64,000 nucleotides of DNA. Origin: Mesorhizobium tianshanense (lineage in GTDB: Bacteria; Pseudomonadota; Alphaproteobacteria; Rhizobiales; Rhizobiaceae). The DNA lies in assembly GCF_007830515.1 (NCBI RefSeq), contig NZ_VLKT01000013.1, positions 82,421-146,420 on the forward strand. Direction: 5' to 3'. Below are positions 1-8,708 of this stretch, in pieces. A model generated the notes under the pieces. That model saw nothing but the letters and a program-made list of their open reading frames with translations. It ran no database searches and was not told the DNA's origin. How positions within the stretch are numbered: position 1 is the stretch's first letter; each line of letters begins with the position of its first letter. The translations under genes were made by a program, and so were the position numbers.

Positions 1-127
1 GGGCCGCGGTCGCTTCGCCTTCCCCGGTGACGACGATGCGCGGCGGGGGCGGCGAATCGGCAGCGCTGGCCATCGCCGGAAAAACGATTGCGGCGGCGAG
101 CGCCAAGGGCAAAAGGTGTCTGGTCAT
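1..127 (-). CDS. SIMPL-domain (DUF541) periplasmic protein, N-terminal part
   Basis: The 42 codons inside the window begin at ATG 127 after a GAGGAG ribosome site. They encode a clear secretory signal (MTRHLLPLALAAAIVFPAMA, cleavage after ASA) followed by a Pro-rich linker and RIVVTGEGEATAA. That last stretch is the typical opening of SIMPL/DUF541 proteins, envelope proteins sometimes linked to oxidative stress tolerance. The rest of the gene lies to the left of the window. It is transcribed away from the tRNA and probably belongs to the ordinary chromosome flanking the island. The family call rests on the short N-terminus only. Confidence 0.7.
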   Translation of the reverse strand, partial: MTRHLLPLALAAAIVFPAMASAADSPPPPRIVVTGEGEATAA

Positions 128-180
128 GAAAATCTCCTCGGTCTGCGATCCAGTCGCGCTTGTCGACTAGCGCATCGGCC

Positions 181-293
181 CGAAAATCGGAATCGATTTT
201 TGCTGCGCCGATCCGTTTCGGAAAGCACGATGCGTAGGTTCAAAGCGGTAGAGCGTACTTCGTTGTGCGTCCGCGTGGACGAACGTCGCTCTA
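181..293. repeat. Palindromic intergenic element
   Basis: Non-coding DNA between the SIMPL gene and the tRNA carries two dyads. AAAATCG (183-189) pairs with CGATTTT (194-200), and TAGAGCG (249-255) pairs with CGCTCTA (287-293), the latter enclosing a nested CGTCC (268-272)/GGACG (277-281) stem. The layout resembles interspersed mosaic repeats common between genes in Mesorhizobium and relatives. Only one copy is in the window, so repeat status is inferred from memory of the family. Confidence 0.5.
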
Positions 294-386
294 GTGTCTG
301 AATATGGGCTGATTTGGGCGATCTCGGCCAACCCGTCCGGAAAGCCTTGTGCGTTTCGGGGAAAAACATTAATCCAGCCGCGTGTG

Positions 387-462
387 GGGCCTGTAGCTCA
401 ATGGTTAGAGCCGGCGGCTCATAACCGCTTGGTTGGGGGTTCGAGTCCCTCCGGGCCCACCA
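387..462 (+). tRNA. tRNA with CAU anticodon (probably tRNA-Ile2, possibly elongator tRNA-Met)
   Basis: A complete cloverleaf can be drawn. The acceptor GGGCCTG (387-393) pairs with CGGGCCC (452-458), with one G-T pair. The D stem is GCTC/GAGC and the anticodon stem is GGCGG/CCGCT with loop CTCATAA (418-424), giving anticodon CAT at 420-422. The T arm contains GGTTCGAGTCC and CCA is encoded at 460-462. The GGGCCTGTAGCTCA start is more like the lysidine-modified Ile2 tRNA of alphaproteobacteria than elongator Met, but the anticodon alone cannot decide. Its 3' end is duplicated at 59024-59039. Confidence 0.93.
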
Positions 463-463
463 A
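448..463 (+). repeat. Putative attL: tRNA 3' end, left copy of a 16-bp direct repeat
   Basis: CCTCCGGGCCCACCAA covers the last part of the T arm, the acceptor 3' strand, CCA and one extra base. The identical 16-mer is at 59024-59039 in the same orientation. Duplicating a tRNA 3' end is the classic result of tyrosine-recombinase integration, which restores an intact tRNA at one end. This copy is inside the functional tRNA. Confidence 0.7.
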
Positions 464-723
464 CAATTTAACTTATTGATTTTGTTATATTTTATGACCA
501 TATTCACCTCGGCGTTTTGGACTCGAACCCCTTGAGCCTTCGGTATCGGAAGTTTCCATTGCAAGCAGGTGAAAAGCTTCGTGATTCCCGTTGCAATGAA
601 GCGGTCTTCAGCGCCTAGTTGGTGGGGTTGCTGCCTAGCTGGTAAGCCGGCAGACCCAGACTCGTACAACTGGTGCCACCGGATCGCCTATTTTATCAGT
701 CGCGAAACCGGCAATGCGGTTGC
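464..723. other. Island left junction, no gene recognised
   Basis: About 260 bases between the tRNA and the ligK stop codon hold no convincing coding sequence. The first 40 bases are AT-rich, unlike the surroundings. At 519-531 lies GGACTCGAACCCC, an exact inverted copy of tRNA bases 436-448 (T-arm), without the rest of a tRNA around it. Apparent reading frames here are antisense tRNA artefacts. Confidence 0.5.
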
Positions 724-1395
724 CTATTCGTAGACGAGGCCTTTGCGCCGCAGGCGCTCGCGCATGTCGTTGACGTCTAGACTGAGCTTGCTGGCGGCGT
801 AAAGGCTGCGCTTTTCTTCTTCCATCGCCTCGCGCTTGCGGGCGGTTTCAAGAACCCTTCCCACGGTTTCGCGCGGCACCACGCACACGCCATCGTCATC
901 GGCCACGATGACGTCGCCTGGCCGGATGTGGGCGCCGGCGCACACGATCGACACCTGGACGTTGCCGAGCGTCTCCTTGACCGTCCCTTGTGCGCTGATC
1001 GCCTTCGACCAGACCGGGAAGGCCATGGAGCGCAGGGTCGACACATCGCGCACGCCTGCGTCGATGATCAGGCCTCTAATGCCTTGCGCCTTGGCCGATT
1101 CGGCCAGCAGGTCGCCGAAATAGCCGTCCTCGCAGGGCGAGGTCGGGGTCACGACCAGGATGTCGCCCGGCCGCGCCTGTTCCAGCGCGACGTGGATCAT
1201 CCAGTTGTCGCCCGGCGCAACTTCACAGGTCAGCGCGTTGCCACCGATCCTCGCGCCGTCGTAGATCGGTCGCAGCCGAGTGGCGAGCAGGCCTGTCCGG
1301 CCCTGCGCCTCGTGGACCGTGGCCACGCCAAGCTGGCCAAGAGCCTCGCAGGTCTCGATCGGCGTGCGCTCGGTTTTCGTGACGACTCTGGCCAT
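724..1395 (-). CDS. ligK: 4-carboxy-4-hydroxy-2-oxoadipate aldolase / oxaloacetate decarboxylase, LigK/GalC family
   Basis: This 223-residue protein belongs to the RraA-like class II pyruvate aldolases that split 4-carboxy-4-hydroxy-2-oxoadipate into pyruvate and oxaloacetate at the end of the 4,5-cleavage route of gallate/protocatechuate. The family signature is present: [20 protein letters not shown] followed by GVRD, i.e. G-x20-R-D, with the Arg and Asp that bind substrate and Mg2+. Length matches the family. AGGAG precedes ATG 1395. It is the last gene of a leftward run headed by ligJ 67 bases upstream. Related RraA-type proteins act on other hydroxy-oxo acids, so the exact substrate is inferred from ligJ. 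Confidence 0.85.
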   Translation of the reverse strand: MARVVTKTERTPIETCEALGQLGVATVHEAQGRTGLLATRLRPIYDGARIGGNALTCEVAPGDNWMIHVALEQARPGDILVVTPTSPCEDGYFGDLLAESAKAQGIRGLIIDAGVRDVSTLRSMAFPVWSKAISAQGTVKETLGNVQVSIVCAGAHIRPGDVIVADDDGVCVVPRETVGRVLETARKREAMEEEKRSLYAASKLSLDVNDMRERLRRKGLVYE

Positions 1396-1462
1396 GGGTG
1401 TTCTCCTGGAAAGATGAGGTGCGGCGTCTGGCCCCGCGTCCGAACGGCGCTCATTGGGTGGC

Positions 1463-2485
1463 CTAGCGCCCTTGCGCCTTCAGCCGCCTGTCAAGCCTCG
1501 GATAGACCTTGCGGGCATTGCCTTCGAACACGGCCTTCCGCTCTGCCTCGCCGAGCGAAAGCGCGTCGATGTAGCGCCGCGTGTCGTCGAAGTCGAAGCC
1601 GGTCTCCGGGTCGATGGCCTTGACCGCTCCGAGCAGCTCGGACCCGAACAGGATGTTGGCCGGACCAACGACGCGGAACAGCATGTCGATGCCTGCCTGG
1701 TGATAGACGCAGCTGTCGAAGTAGACGTTGCGCAGCAGGTGCTCGCCCAGTTCAGGCCTGTCCAGCATCATCGCCAGGCCGCGATAGCGTCCCCAGTGAT
1801 AGGGCGCTGCGCCGCCGCCGTGCGGAATGATCAGCTTGAGATCGGGAAACGCGCTGAACAGGTCGCCCTGGATCAGCTGCATGAATACGGCGGTATCCGC
1901 GTTGATGTAGTGCGCGCCGGTCGTATGCAGGCATAAGCTGCAGGAGCCGGAGACATGGATCATGGCCGGCACCTGCAGCTCGACCAGCTTTTCGAAGAGC
2001 GGGTACCAGTAGCGGTCGTGGATCGGCGGCGCCGACCAGAAGCCGCCTGACGGATCGGGATTGAGGTTGCAGCCGACGAAGCCAAGCTCGACGACGCAGC
2101 GCTCGAGCTCGGCAAGGACCGGCTTCAGGTCGCCGCTCATCGATTGCGGCAGCTGGCATACGCCGGCGAAGTTGGCCGGGAACATGTCGACGATGCGGGC
2201 GATCAGATCGTTGGAGATGCGCGACCACTCGGCATTGGCGTCGGCGTCGCCGATATGATGGCCCATGCCCGAAGCCCGCGGCGACAGGATGGTCACGTCC
2301 GAGCCTCGCTCGCGCTGCAGGCGCAACTGGTTCTGTTCGATCGTTGCCCTCAGCACGTCGTCTGAAATGCCGGGATAGGCGGGCATTGCGTCCCGCCTGC
2401 CTTCGACGAACTCGACCTGCGTCTTGCGAAAGGCATGATGCTCCGGCGGTTCGCTCGTGTAATGGCCGTGGCAGTCGATGATCAT
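1463..2485 (-). CDS. ligJ: 4-oxalomesaconate hydratase (amidohydrolase fold), LigJ-like
   Basis: The 340-residue product starts [10 protein letters not shown], giving the HxH metal ligands (H6, H8) of the amidohydrolase superfamily. Further conserved pieces are [23 protein letters not shown] and a late FGSELLGA segment, as in LigJ, which hydrates 4-oxalomesaconate to 4-carboxy-4-hydroxy-2-oxoadipate, the substrate of LigK. The close pairing with ligK downstream supports the assignment. Neighbouring amidohydrolase families (ACMSD-type decarboxylases) share the fold, but length and motif order suit LigJ best. The start is the first ATG and is preceded by a weak AAGAGAA site. Confidence 0.85.
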   Translation of the reverse strand: MIIDCHGHYTSEPPEHHAFRKTQVEFVEGRRDAMPAYPGISDDVLRATIEQNQLRLQRERGSDVTILSPRASGMGHHIGDADANAEWSRISNDLIARIVDMFPANFAGVCQLPQSMSGDLKPVLAELERCVVELGFVGCNLNPDPSGGFWSAPPIHDRYWYPLFEKLVELQVPAMIHVSGSCSLCLHTTGAHYINADTAVFMQLIQGDLFSAFPDLKLIIPHGGGAAPYHWGRYRGLAMMLDRPELGEHLLRNVYFDSCVYHQAGIDMLFRVVGPANILFGSELLGAVKAIDPETGFDFDDTRRYIDALSLGEAERKAVFEGNARKVYPRLDRRLKAQGR

Positions 2486-2581
2486 TTCGTTCTCTTCGCG
2501 TACAAGATTGCGGATCGCTGCGCCGTTCCGCGGTTGCCGGTAAGCGGCGGACGGTGAAGCCCGCCGCTGCCGATCGTCCGC

Positions 2582-3691
2582 CTACGGTTCGAGCACGTAG
2601 TTGGTGAAGCCGCCGTCACCGGAGGTGACGCCGTTGATGGCCTCGTTGATCCGCTCAAGCGGATACGTCCTGGCCTCCAGCACCGAAAGATCGATCGCGC
2701 CGGAGCGGACCATGTCGGCTACCTCCATGCCCTCGGCCGTGGTCAGCCAGGCCGAGCCGATGAGCTCCATCGAATTGTCCATCCACCACTTGGTGTTGAA
2801 CAGCATGTCGCTGCCGGTGCCGCCGATGTTGACGATGCGGCCGCCGCGCTTGACCCCCATCATGGCGTCCTTCATGGCATTGACGTCGGCGACCGCACCG
2901 AGGCAATCGAGCATGAAGTCGGCGCCAAGACCGTTGGTCTGCGAGCGGACCCAGTCGGCGACCTTGCCGTCCTGGTTGGAGAAGGTCTGGATACGGTTCG
3001 GGGCAAGCTGCTTCAGCCGGTCGAGCAGGGGCTTGCCACGGGCCACCGCGTAAACCGTTGAGACGCCCATGGCGAGGGCGAAGAGAGTCGCGCCGACGCC
3101 CAGCGTGCCCGTCGCGCCATTGATGATCAGCGACTTGCCGGTCGGTATGCCGAACTTCTTGATCGCGGAATAGGAGGTACCGAGGTAACCCATGCGGGCG
3201 GCCTGCGGAAAGGTCATGTTGTCGGGGATCTTGACGATCGCATTCTGAGGCGCGCGCATGAACTGGGCGAAGCCACCTTCCGGATACCGCTTGTAGATCT
3301 CAAGGCTGTTCCTGTTGAAGCCGAAATAGCCATTGAAGGTGAAGTACTCGCACTTCGCCTGATGGCCGCTGGCGCAGGCATGGCATGCGCCGCAGGAGCG
3401 CAGCGGATTCACATAGACACGGTCGCCGGGCTTGATGGCCACGACCTGGTCGCCGACTTGATGCACGATGCCCGCGGGGTCGAGGCCGAAGATCGCCGGC
3501 TTCATCGGCAGCGGCTGATGCGGATACCAGGTCTCCCAGTTGTTGAGCACGTTCGCGAGGTTGGGCACCATCCCGCAAGCCTTGACCTCGACGACCACAT
3601 CCGTGCCGGATGCCATCGGCTTCGCCACGTCCTCAACACGCATCGGCTCGTTCACGGCATGAAGCCGTGCCGCCCGCATCATTATCGTCAT
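2582..3691 (-). CDS. MDR-superfamily dehydrogenase with structural zinc but no standard catalytic zinc site (copy 1)
   Basis: A 369-residue medium-chain dehydrogenase/reductase. The structural zinc lobe is intact (C100, C103, C106, C114) and there is a Rossmann segment LIINGATGTLGVGATL. The usual GHE motif carrying the second catalytic zinc ligand reads GLDPAG (69-74), and the CGxCH motif reads CGMVPNLANV, leaving only C39. It is therefore probably an NAD(P)-dependent reductase or dehydrogenase working without classical zinc catalysis. It is a paralogue of the gene at 10843. The start is ATG 3691 after GGGAGGAAC; a longer frame extends to 3841 without a ribosome site. It diverges from the DoxX/TetR pair across a shared regulatory region. 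Confidence 0.75.
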   Translation of the reverse strand: MTIMMRAARLHAVNEPMRVEDVAKPMASGTDVVVEVKACGMVPNLANVLNNWETWYPHQPLPMKPAIFGLDPAGIVHQVGDQVVAIKPGDRVYVNPLRSCGACHACASGHQAKCEYFTFNGYFGFNRNSLEIYKRYPEGGFAQFMRAPQNAIVKIPDNMTFPQAARMGYLGTSYSAIKKFGIPTGKSLIINGATGTLGVGATLFALAMGVSTVYAVARGKPLLDRLKQLAPNRIQTFSNQDGKVADWVRSQTNGLGADFMLDCLGAVADVNAMKDAMMGVKRGGRIVNIGGTGSDMLFNTKWWMDNSMELIGSAWLTTAEGMEVADMVRSGAIDLSVLEARTYPLERINEAINGVTSGDGGFTNYVLEP

Positions 3692-3732
3692 CGTCTGTTC
3701 CTCCCAATATGCCAGTTCGCGGAGACGTCTCG

Positions 3733-3770
3733 TTGACATTCCTTGTAGACTGTGGATACCGTACAGTATC
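3733..3770 (+). promoter_or_regulatory. Promoter with overlapping TetR-type operator, site 1
   Basis: A -35 box TTGACA (3733-3738), a 16-base spacer and a -10-like GATACC (3755-3760) are followed by GTAC and AGTATC, forming the dyad GATACC-GTAC-AGTATC (3755-3770). The same layout recurs at 16558, 27154 and, on the other strand, 30344. A bound repressor would cover the -10 box. It faces the DoxX and tetR genes and lies between them and the divergent MDR gene. Confidence 0.65.
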
Positions 3771-3961
3771 TGGATTGGGTGACGCAAGAGCCGATTTCCA
3801 CCGACGACAGCATTTGCGGGAAATGTCGGCGAACGCCGCATCGGTTGCGGCCTGGCGACAAACGCTTCGGCTCCGCTGGATGAGAGAACGTCGCCCGATA
3901 TGGCAACAAGGACGGGAGGAAGGGCCGGGCGGTTCCTTCGACGTTCTACACGGAGGAATCA

Positions 3962-4318
3962 GTGCCGGAGTTCATGCTAACGCCAATCGATCTCCTGCGC
4001 ATTCTGTGCGGGATTTGGTTCATTCCGCATCTCATTGGAAAGATCAGGAACTTCGAAAAGGCGACAAAGACGTTCGAGGCCGCCGGACTGAAGCCAGGAA
4101 AACCCTTCATCGTGCTGACGGTTGCGCTGGAATTTGTTGCCGCCGTTGGAATGGTGTTCGACATCTATCCACGATGGGCTGCGGCGTGCGGAGTGGCCGT
4201 CTTGCTGGGCGCAGCCTATGCGGTGGTGCGGATCAACGGCCCGCGCTGGCGCTGGCAGTTGATGGGTCCCGAATACCCGATCTTCTGGGCGCTTGCCTGT
4301 ATTGTTTCGGCCTTCTAA
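3962..4318 (+). CDS. DoxX-family small inner-membrane protein
   Basis: A 118-residue protein with four likely membrane helices (about 10-28, 48-68, 72-90 and 102-118) and the overall pattern of DoxX/DoxD-like proteins. These often sit beside redox or aromatic-catabolism genes and have no firmly established general activity. The start is GTG 3962 behind a strong GGAGGAA at 3953-3959. It is the first gene downstream of the TTGACA promoter at 3733 and is followed after 57 bases by tetR. A role in membrane redox or quinone handling is possible, but nothing in the sequence shows a substrate. Confidence 0.7.
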   Translation: MPEFMLTPIDLLRILCGIWFIPHLIGKIRNFEKATKTFEAAGLKPGKPFIVLTVALEFVAAVGMVFDIYPRWAAACGVAVLLGAAYAVVRINGPRWRWQLMGPEYPIFWALACIVSAF

Positions 4319-4332
4319 CCTTCGGCCGATTC

Positions 4333-4349
4333 GGATACCAAAGGTATCC
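4333..4349 (+). promoter_or_regulatory. TetR-type operator, site 2 (autoregulatory candidate)
   Basis: GGATACC-AAA-GGTATCC is a perfect 17-bp inverted repeat 27 bases before the tetR start codon. It has a 3-base centre, where the other five sites have four. Its place directly before tetR fits self-repression. No good -35 box is seen at the usual distance, so read-through from the doxX promoter is likely. Confidence 0.7.
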
Positions 4350-4375
4350 CAATGAATGGCTTGGAAGGATAGAGA

Positions 4376-4996
4376 ATGGCGCGACTGACGCGCGAACAGA
4401 GCCAGGCTCTGACCCGCGAGAAGCTCTTGCTGTCGGCGAGCGAAGTCGTGGCTCGCGACGGCTATTCCGGGGCGACCATTGAACGTATCGCAGAAGAAGC
4501 CGGCTACTCGAAGGGCGCCTTCTATTCGAACTTCGAGAACAAGGAAGACATCTTCCTTCAACTGCTCGAGCGCCATGCCGGTGGCGACGTGGTCGAGCTC
4601 ACCGGCCTGCTCGACGGCTACGATGACCCGAAAGAGATCATCGATGCGATGTGCGATTGGGCCAATCAGCGGGCGAAGGACAAGCGCTGGGGAACGCTTG
4701 CCATCGACCTGTTACGGATCGCCCGCCGCGATAACACGCTGGAAGAGCGGCATCTGCGCCTGTTCAAGGACCAGTGGGAGGGCCTGGGCAAGTTGCTGTC
4801 CGGAAAGCTTTTTCCCCATGGCGGTGCCGATATCGAGCCGCTTTATGTGGGCGGCGTCGTTCTGGAACTCATCTATGGCGGCCTCTCCAGCTTCATGAAG
4901 GACGATTCGCCGGGCGAGATGGTGAGGGCCACACTCACCTCAATGCATCAGGCCCATCTCTACCGCCACATGAAGCAGCCAGCTGCCCGCGGATAG
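4376..4996 (+). CDS. TetR/AcrR-family transcriptional repressor
   Basis: The 206-residue product has an N-terminal TetR DNA-binding domain. The helix-turn-helix runs through TIERIAEEAGYSKGAFYSNF and NKEDIF (residues about 33-61), followed by an all-helical ligand domain of normal length. Regulators of this kind bind 15-20 bp dyads and leave DNA when an effector, often an aromatic, binds. A perfect dyad lies just upstream, and five similar dyads precede other genes of the aromatic block, so this is the best candidate for the local repressor. The ligand is unknown. ATG 4376 is preceded by TTGGAAGGATAG. The gene converges on the broken monooxygenase downstream. Confidence 0.9.
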   Translation: MARLTREQSQALTREKLLLSASEVVARDGYSGATIERIAEEAGYSKGAFYSNFENKEDIFLQLLERHAGGDVVELTGLLDGYDDPKEIIDAMCDWANQRAKDKRWGTLAIDLLRIARRDNTLEERHLRLFKDQWEGLGKLLSGKLFPHGGADIEPLYVGGVVLELIYGGLSSFMKDDSPGEMVRATLTSMHQAHLYRHMKQPAARG

Positions 4997-5080
4997 GGTG
5001 GGCGTATCGGGGCCCGCCCTAGTTCGCACCCGGGCCGTTCAGGCGCGCGCCCTGTCATTTGTCGGGTGCCGCTACCAGCA

Positions 5081-6613
5081 TCATCTGCAGCCGACACACG
5101 AGCTGCTCGGCCTCCCTTGCGTCAGCGGCCGTACCGAAACCACATGGTCGGGCCGCACCAGGGCGGCGCGCGCGCCATTCGCGGTCAGCCAGTCCGCGAG
5201 AACGCGATCTTCTTCCACCAGCGGCGAGGGGTAGGATCTCTCTTGCGCCACGCGATGCACGGCAATGCCCACCTGCCGCGCCTTGTCCAGGAGGGTGGGC
5301 GAGGGGTCCATGTCGCCGGCGATGAGAAGCTGGAATCCTGGCGGCAACGCATCGTCGAGCCGCATCCGGCCGAAAGGCCCGATGATCCAGGGTTGAGGAC
5401 ATGGCTCACCGGCGCCAGGGCTCGGCGAGCCGTCGATGTTGCTGGCGACAAGCCCATGACGGATGGGCGGAAAGAGGTTCTGACGGATCTGGACACCTTG
5501 GCCCGCGCGCATGGCTGCGGCCATCTCGGCATCGCGCGCCTGCGCCTTGTCCGGATCCAGCTCGCAGATGAACTGTCCAAGCCGCTTGGTGATGTCGATG
5601 ACTTCGCGCATGAACGGCCGGCGCTCGGCCTGGTAGGTGTCGAGGAGGTGCTCCGCTCCGCCGTCGATCCATGCAAGATTGGCTGCATCCTTGATGCCCT
5701 GCACCATCCCCTGCGCGAGAAACGGCGGGGTCATGTGGCAGGCATCGCCGGCGAGAAAGACACTGCCCACCCGCCACTGCTCCGCAACAAGAGCGTGGAA
5801 GTTGTAGGTCGCCGAGCGCCATAGCCTGGCTTGATCCGGCCGAAGCCAGCGCGAAAGCAATTGCCAGATGCGTTCCGGGCGGTTGATCTCCAGCGGATTT
5901 TCATCCGGCAGGATCATGAACTCCCAGCGTCGTAGCCGGTCAGGCCCGCACACATATGTGTGCGCGGGCGCGCGGGATCGCAGAACTGGATGTTGGTTTC
6001 CGGCAATGGCGCGCCCGGATCCTCCAGTATCATGTCCACCACGAGCCAGGGTTCGTCGAAGTCGAGGTCCTCCAGCGCGACACCGAGCCTGCGCCGGACG
6101 AAGCTGTTCGCGCCGTCGCAACCGACGACATAGCGCGGAGCGCGCCTTGTGCGCTCACCGCTCGTCTTGTCGCGCAAGCGTCAGGACCGGTCTTTCGGGA
6201 TTTTCAAGGCCGACGAGTTCCGTTCCGGTGCGCAGCGACAGATTGGCGAACCTCTTGCCGTTGGCGCGCAGAGCCCGTTCAAGCTCCGGCTGCAGGAAGG
6301 TTTGGTAGGGCGGCCAGGCAAGCGGGTAGGGCTCGGAAGGAGACTCGAACCGGCGCAACAGGACACCGTCGGCGGACCTGTATTCCGATGGGCGATAGTG
6401 CCCCGTCACCGCGGCCACGGCGTCGGCCGCGCCGATGTTCTGGAAGACCCGCATCACCTCATGGTCCATGCCGATCGCGCGCGGCAGTGCATAGACGTCG
6501 TCTGCGGCGTCTATGCCGTCCACCCGAACTCCTACTGCCGCAAGAAGATTGCACAAGGTGATGCCGACCGGGCCGAGCCCAACCACCACGACGTCCGTCT
6601 CATCTTCCGTCAT
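5081..6613 (-). pseudogene. FAD-dependent aromatic monooxygenase (MhpA-like), disrupted by two frameshifts
   Basis: Three overlapping leftward frames together give one flavin hydroxylase of about 510 residues, close to MhpA (3-(3-hydroxyphenyl)propionate hydroxylase) length. Frame one (from ATG 6613) has the FAD motif VVVGLGPVG and ends near 6155. Frame two (about 6177-5940) carries RYVVGCDGANSFVRRRLG. Frame three, in register with the first, has WEFMILPDEN, FLAGDACHMTPPFLAQGM and the C-terminal domain. The second shift falls within a CACACATATGTGTG stretch near 5945-5960. The two shifts cancel, so only about 75 residues would be misread if the site were wrongly sequenced; otherwise the gene is dead. 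It is downstream of the Ldh-type gene and convergent with tetR. Confidence 0.75.
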
Positions 6614-6669
6614 CAATGAGACCCCCGTTGGTTTCGGTCCTCGGCTCGGTGCGAGCTGCCGCGCGGCCA

Positions 6670-7707
6670 TCACTGCAGGAAAGTCGGCACCGTGAGCCCC
6701 AGCCGAACGGCTGCATCGGCGAGATTCCTGGCCGTGCCCTTCGCCAGCGGGATGCCGTTGGCGGCGCGCGCCCGCCCGGTCTGGAAGCCGCGTTCGCCGG
6801 GTAGTTTCACGCCATCGGAGCCGGCTGCCGGGTCGAGCGCATGGATCGCGCCGGCGAGGCTTTCCACCGAGGCGAGAAAGGACGACGGGTCGCCGAAGGC
6901 GGCCGGATCGATGGCAAGCATAAGGCCATTGAAGCCGCCGTTCTTCTCGCCGTGCAGGAACGGCGCGATGACCGCATTGCCCACCAGCACGCTCGACAGG
7001 ATCTCGATCATCAGCGACAGGCCGGATCCCTTCGGGCCGGCCATCGGCAGGATGGCCGCCACCTTATGCGGGTCCTGCGTTTCGAGGCCGTTGGCGTCGA
7101 TGGCCCAGCCTTTGGGGATCGGGTTACCGGAATCCTTCGCCGCCATGATCTTGCCGAGCGCGACGGCGGCAGTGGACATGTCGAGCACGATGGGATCGGC
7201 GCCACCAGGCCGCGGAACGGCGATCGACAGCGGATTGGTCGACAGCGCCTCGCCCTTTGCGCCAAAATAGCTCATGAACGGTCTCGACGCGGTCATGGCG
7301 ATGCAGATCAGGCCTCGGGCCGCCAATTGGGTGGTGAAGTAGCCGATTGCGCCGGCATGGGATATGGCGCGGGCGCCGCACCAGCCGATGCCGAACGATT
7401 CCGCCAGGTCACCGGCTTTGCCTGCCGCATGCATCATGGCGACGGCGCCCGGCGCCCTTCCGTAGTCGAAGACGCAAGTCGCCCCGAGCTCCCGGATCAG
7501 CTTCGGCTGTTGACCGGCGCGCACGACAGCGGTCTCGATCATCTCGACGTAGCGCGGGATCCTGAGAACACCGTGCGAATCCGCGCCACGCATATTGGCC
7601 CACACCAGCAGCCGCGCGGTTTGTGCCGCCTCGTCCGGCGTATAGCCGGCAGCATTGAGCAGCGCGGTCGCAAAATCCGTCAGTTCGCTTTCCTGGGCGA
7701 CGGGCAT
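6670..7707 (-). CDS. Ldh-family NAD(P)-dependent 2-hydroxyacid oxidoreductase (malate/L-lactate/ureidoglycolate dehydrogenase type)
   Basis: A 345-residue member of the malate/L-lactate dehydrogenase-2 family, which is unrelated to classical LDH. Family landmarks are ANMRGADSHGVLRIPRY (catalytic-site His region), ISHAGAIGYFTTQLAARGLI, STNPLSIAVPRPGG, DMSTAAVALGKI and GPKGSGLSLMIEILSSVL. Substrates in the family are 2-hydroxyacids or their oxo forms, so it may reduce or oxidise a ring-cleavage product here. ATG 7707 follows AGGAG at suitable spacing; a second ATG at 7734 is less well placed. It lies between the alpha/beta hydrolase and the monooxygenase in one leftward run. The exact substrate cannot be read from sequence. 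Confidence 0.8.
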   Translation of the reverse strand: MPVAQESELTDFATALLNAAGYTPDEAAQTARLLVWANMRGADSHGVLRIPRYVEMIETAVVRAGQQPKLIRELGATCVFDYGRAPGAVAMMHAAGKAGDLAESFGIGWCGARAISHAGAIGYFTTQLAARGLICIAMTASRPFMSYFGAKGEALSTNPLSIAVPRPGGADPIVLDMSTAAVALGKIMAAKDSGNPIPKGWAIDANGLETQDPHKVAAILPMAGPKGSGLSLMIEILSSVLVGNAVIAPFLHGEKNGGFNGLMLAIDPAAFGDPSSFLASVESLAGAIHALDPAAGSDGVKLPGERGFQTGRARAANGIPLAKGTARNLADAAVRLGLTVPTFLQ

Positions 7708-7739
7708 GCCGAGTGTCTCCTGGTCTGGCCGCATCGACC

Positions 7740-8621
7740 TCAAGCTGCCGGCGTTGCCGGGAAGAATTTGTCGAGCCAGCCTTTGAGCATCATCTTGGTA
7801 CGTGGCGCGTCCTGCGGTGCGAGCGGGAAGTGGGCGGTGCCCGAGATCAGCATCAGTTCGGCCGGCTGCCCGGCTTTCTCGAACAGGCGGATGGACTGTT
7901 CGGTCGGCGTGATGATGTCGTCGGCGGTGTGGAAGAACAGGGCTGGCCGGGGCGCGATGTTGGCAACCACGTCCTCCGCCCTGAAATTCATCATGCTCCA
8001 TGCCGTCTCGGTCGGGATTTCCATGATCGCCTTGGGCGACAGGTTCTTGCGCAATTTTTCCGGGATCGGCACGGCGTCGAACCGCGAGATCCACATGCTC
8101 TCGCCAGTCGCGCGCTTGTGCTCGCGTCCCTTCTCGAGCAGGCCCATGAAACGCTCCCAGGCTTCCGGCGTGGGGTGTTGGCCGCGGAACTTGCGCTCGC
8201 CGTGACCCCAGCCGCATGACGAGATGACGCAGGCGAGCCGTTCATCCACGCCTGCCGTATAGACCGAAACCGCGGCGCCGAAGCTGTGGCCGGTAATGCC
8301 AATCCGCTTCGGATCGATCTCAGGGCGCTTCGCAAGGAAGGTCAGCGCGTTCTTTGCGTCGGCGACCTGATCGAAGCAGCGCACCTGAGCGCGCTCGCCC
8401 TCGCTCTCGCCGCAGCAGCGGAAGTCGAAGCGCAGCGCGGCGTAGCCGAACGTCTCCATCATCTCTGCCTGGATCTGCGCGTGCGACTCGTCCTTGGAAC
8501 CGACGAAGCCGTGGCAGACGATGAACGCCGGCAGCTTCTGTCCGGGACGGTGGCTGTCGGGAATGTGCAGAACCGCCGACAGTTTCAGGCCGTCGGATTC
8601 GAACGTCAGTTTTTCCTGCAT
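7740..8621 (-). CDS. Alpha/beta-fold hydrolase
   Basis: A 293-residue alpha/beta hydrolase. It has the HG oxyanion motif (VCHGFVGSKDES), nucleophile elbow GHSFGA, an acid near HTADDIITP and a late His in SGTAHFPL. This is the arrangement of serine carboxyl or C-C bond hydrolases. Placed directly behind the extradiol dioxygenase, it may split a meta-cleavage product or remove an ester or acyl group from the aromatic substrate. AGGAG precedes ATG 8621, and 87 bases separate it from the dioxygenase gene. The fold call is firm, the reaction is inferred from context. Confidence 0.8.
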   Translation of the reverse strand: MQEKLTFESDGLKLSAVLHIPDSHRPGQKLPAFIVCHGFVGSKDESHAQIQAEMMETFGYAALRFDFRCCGESEGERAQVRCFDQVADAKNALTFLAKRPEIDPKRIGITGHSFGAAVSVYTAGVDERLACVISSCGWGHGERKFRGQHPTPEAWERFMGLLEKGREHKRATGESMWISRFDAVPIPEKLRKNLSPKAIMEIPTETAWSMMNFRAEDVVANIAPRPALFFHTADDIITPTEQSIRLFEKAGQPAELMLISGTAHFPLAPQDAPRTKMMLKGWLDKFFPATPAA

Positions 8622-8708
8622 AACAATCTCCTATCCGAAGCAGCGCCCCGCCCGAGTCGAGCTGCTTGGCCTTGCTTGCGTGTGTGGTCTGCCGCCGCGT
8701 CTTTCGGA

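Noticed and set aside
616..660. Possible second tRNA-like fold near GGTAAGCCGGCAGACCCAGACTC
   Set aside because: A D-loop-like start can be imagined but no acceptor or T arm pairs with it.
124..669. 181-codon minus-strand open frame containing ARRDSNPQPSGYEPPAL-type sequence
   Set aside because: It is the well-known false protein from translating a tRNA gene and its flank on the wrong strand; the real feature is the tRNA at 387-462.
4999..5019. GGGCG...CGCCC stem between the convergent tetR and monooxygenase genes as a terminator
   Set aside because: GC-rich dyads of this size are expected by chance at this base composition and there is no U-tract on either strand.
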